From Nostocaceae cyanobacterium CSSed10_463m (lineage in GTDB: Bacteria > Cyanobacteriota > Cyanobacteriia > Cyanobacteriales > Nostocaceae), in assembly GCA_003556955.1 (NCBI GenBank), contig PWQB01000524.1, forward strand, positions 1 to 6,217: a DNA stretch of 6,217 bases. The letters run 5' to 3'. A program made the translations under genes and the position numbers. Positions 5,952 through 6,217 of this stretch are shown here, one piece after another. Below the pieces are notes generated by a model. It was not told the DNA's origin, did not search any database, and saw nothing but the letters and a program-made list of their open reading frames with translations. Each line of letters begins with the position of its first letter. Positions within the stretch are counted from its first letter, which is position 1.

Positions 5952-6108
5952 TGTCTTAACTCACGCACCTACCCACAGACTGAATTATTTGAAATTGATG
6001 CACAGTTATCAAACTTCGGGATGATAAGAAATTAGTCAAAAAATGACATAATACTTCTGTAAAGCGTGATATTTAAGAAGATACAGCTAATGGCAAAGAA
6101 TAAACAGC
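5952..6108. promoter_or_regulatory. Divergent promoter region between DUF3611 gene and tspO
   Basis: This 157-bp gap must hold both promoters. Toward the DUF3611 gene a TATTAT box lies at 5944-5939. Toward tspO, CATAAT/TAATAC at 6048-6053 is a possible -10. Neither has a good -35. A small inverted repeat GTCA-AAAAA-TGAC (6035-6047) sits just upstream of the possible tspO -10 and could be an operator, but it is short enough to be chance. Confidence 0.3.
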
Positions 6109-6217
6109 ATGATTAGATCGTGGATGGTGATTGGGGGTGTGGCTTTTGTCATTGCTTTGGCGGCTAATTTGATTACGCCAAGCGGTATCCAGTGGTTTAA
6201 GCGCTTACAAAGACCGA
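6109..6217 (+). CDS. tspO: TspO/MBR-family tryptophan-rich sensory protein, 5' part only
   Basis: The first 36 codons of a gene that runs off the window: MIRSWMVIGGVAFVIALAAN, then LITPSGIQWFKRLQRP. A first membrane helix (about 4-22) followed by a Trp-containing W-F-x-x-L-x-x-P motif is characteristic of cyanobacterial TspO homologues. The family is a five-helix membrane protein binding porphyrins and related ligands, linked to stress and tetrapyrrole handling. An in-frame TAA at 6088-6090 excludes a longer start. The ribosome site is weak (AAGAA at 6097-6101). A tiny reading frame (6090-6116, MAKNKQHD) overlaps the start codon and has AAGAAG 8 nt upstream. Only about a fifth of the protein is visible, so the call relies on the N-terminus. 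Confidence 0.72.
   Translation, partial: MIRSWMVIGGVAFVIALAANLITPSGIQWFKRLQRP

Noticed and set aside
6031..6053. NtcA-type or other known regulator site upstream of tspO
   Set aside because: No GTA-N8-TAC match; only a 4-bp inverted repeat, too short to assign.
1..6217. CRISPR array, tRNA, rRNA, riboswitch or phage genes
   Set aside because: No spaced direct repeats of CRISPR length, no cloverleaf, and no recognisable RNA or phage motifs were found by reading both strands.

Overview
The window looks like chromosomal DNA of a filamentous, Nostoc/Anabaena-type cyanobacterium. The reasons are two HIP1 octamers (GCGATCGC at 1323-1330 and 2175-2182), heptameric short tandem repeats and GC-rich inverted repeats between genes, moderate GC content, and a gene set typical of cyanobacteria: an MCE/Mla lipid transporter, a carotenoid-isomerase-like FAD enzyme, a DUF3611/Tic21-like membrane protein and TspO. 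The genus is an inference from sequence style, not from a search.

Layout. 1-235: non-coding, with an inverted-repeat element around a perfect 30-bp palindrome, then seven tandem copies of a 7-bp unit. 236-2517 (minus): a two-gene operon, ATPase mlaF first and then an mlaD/MCE gene 17 bp downstream. The mlaD frame carries an in-frame TGA at codon 37, inside its only transmembrane segment; the rest of the frame is intact. 2518-2606: a divergent intergenic gap made almost entirely of short repeats. 2607-4145 (plus): a 512-residue phytoene-desaturase/carotenoid-isomerase-like flavoprotein. 4146-4514: a convergent intergenic region with a 163-bp MITE-like element that has terminal inverted repeats and a TCA duplication. 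4515-5150 (minus): a stand-alone PD-(D/E)XK / HsdR-N-like protein. 5151-5321: an 87-bp inverted-repeat element beside a candidate promoter. 5322-5912 (minus): a four-helix DUF3611 (Tic21/PIC1-like) protein, whose start is moved inward to a codon with a good ribosome binding site. 6109-6217 (plus): the 5' end of a TspO gene cut by the window edge.

How the genes relate. MlaF and MlaD would be the ATPase and substrate-binding subunits of one inner-membrane/periplasm lipid transporter; the MlaE permease is not in this window. The other genes are separately transcribed and are not obviously a pathway, although most are membrane or lipid-soluble-pigment related. I found no phage genes, CRISPR array, tRNA, rRNA or full transposase, and no convincing new multi-gene system. 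The points most worth a second look are the nonsense codon in mlaD, the nested MITE, and the way repeats have invaded the start regions of mlaF and the flavoenzyme.
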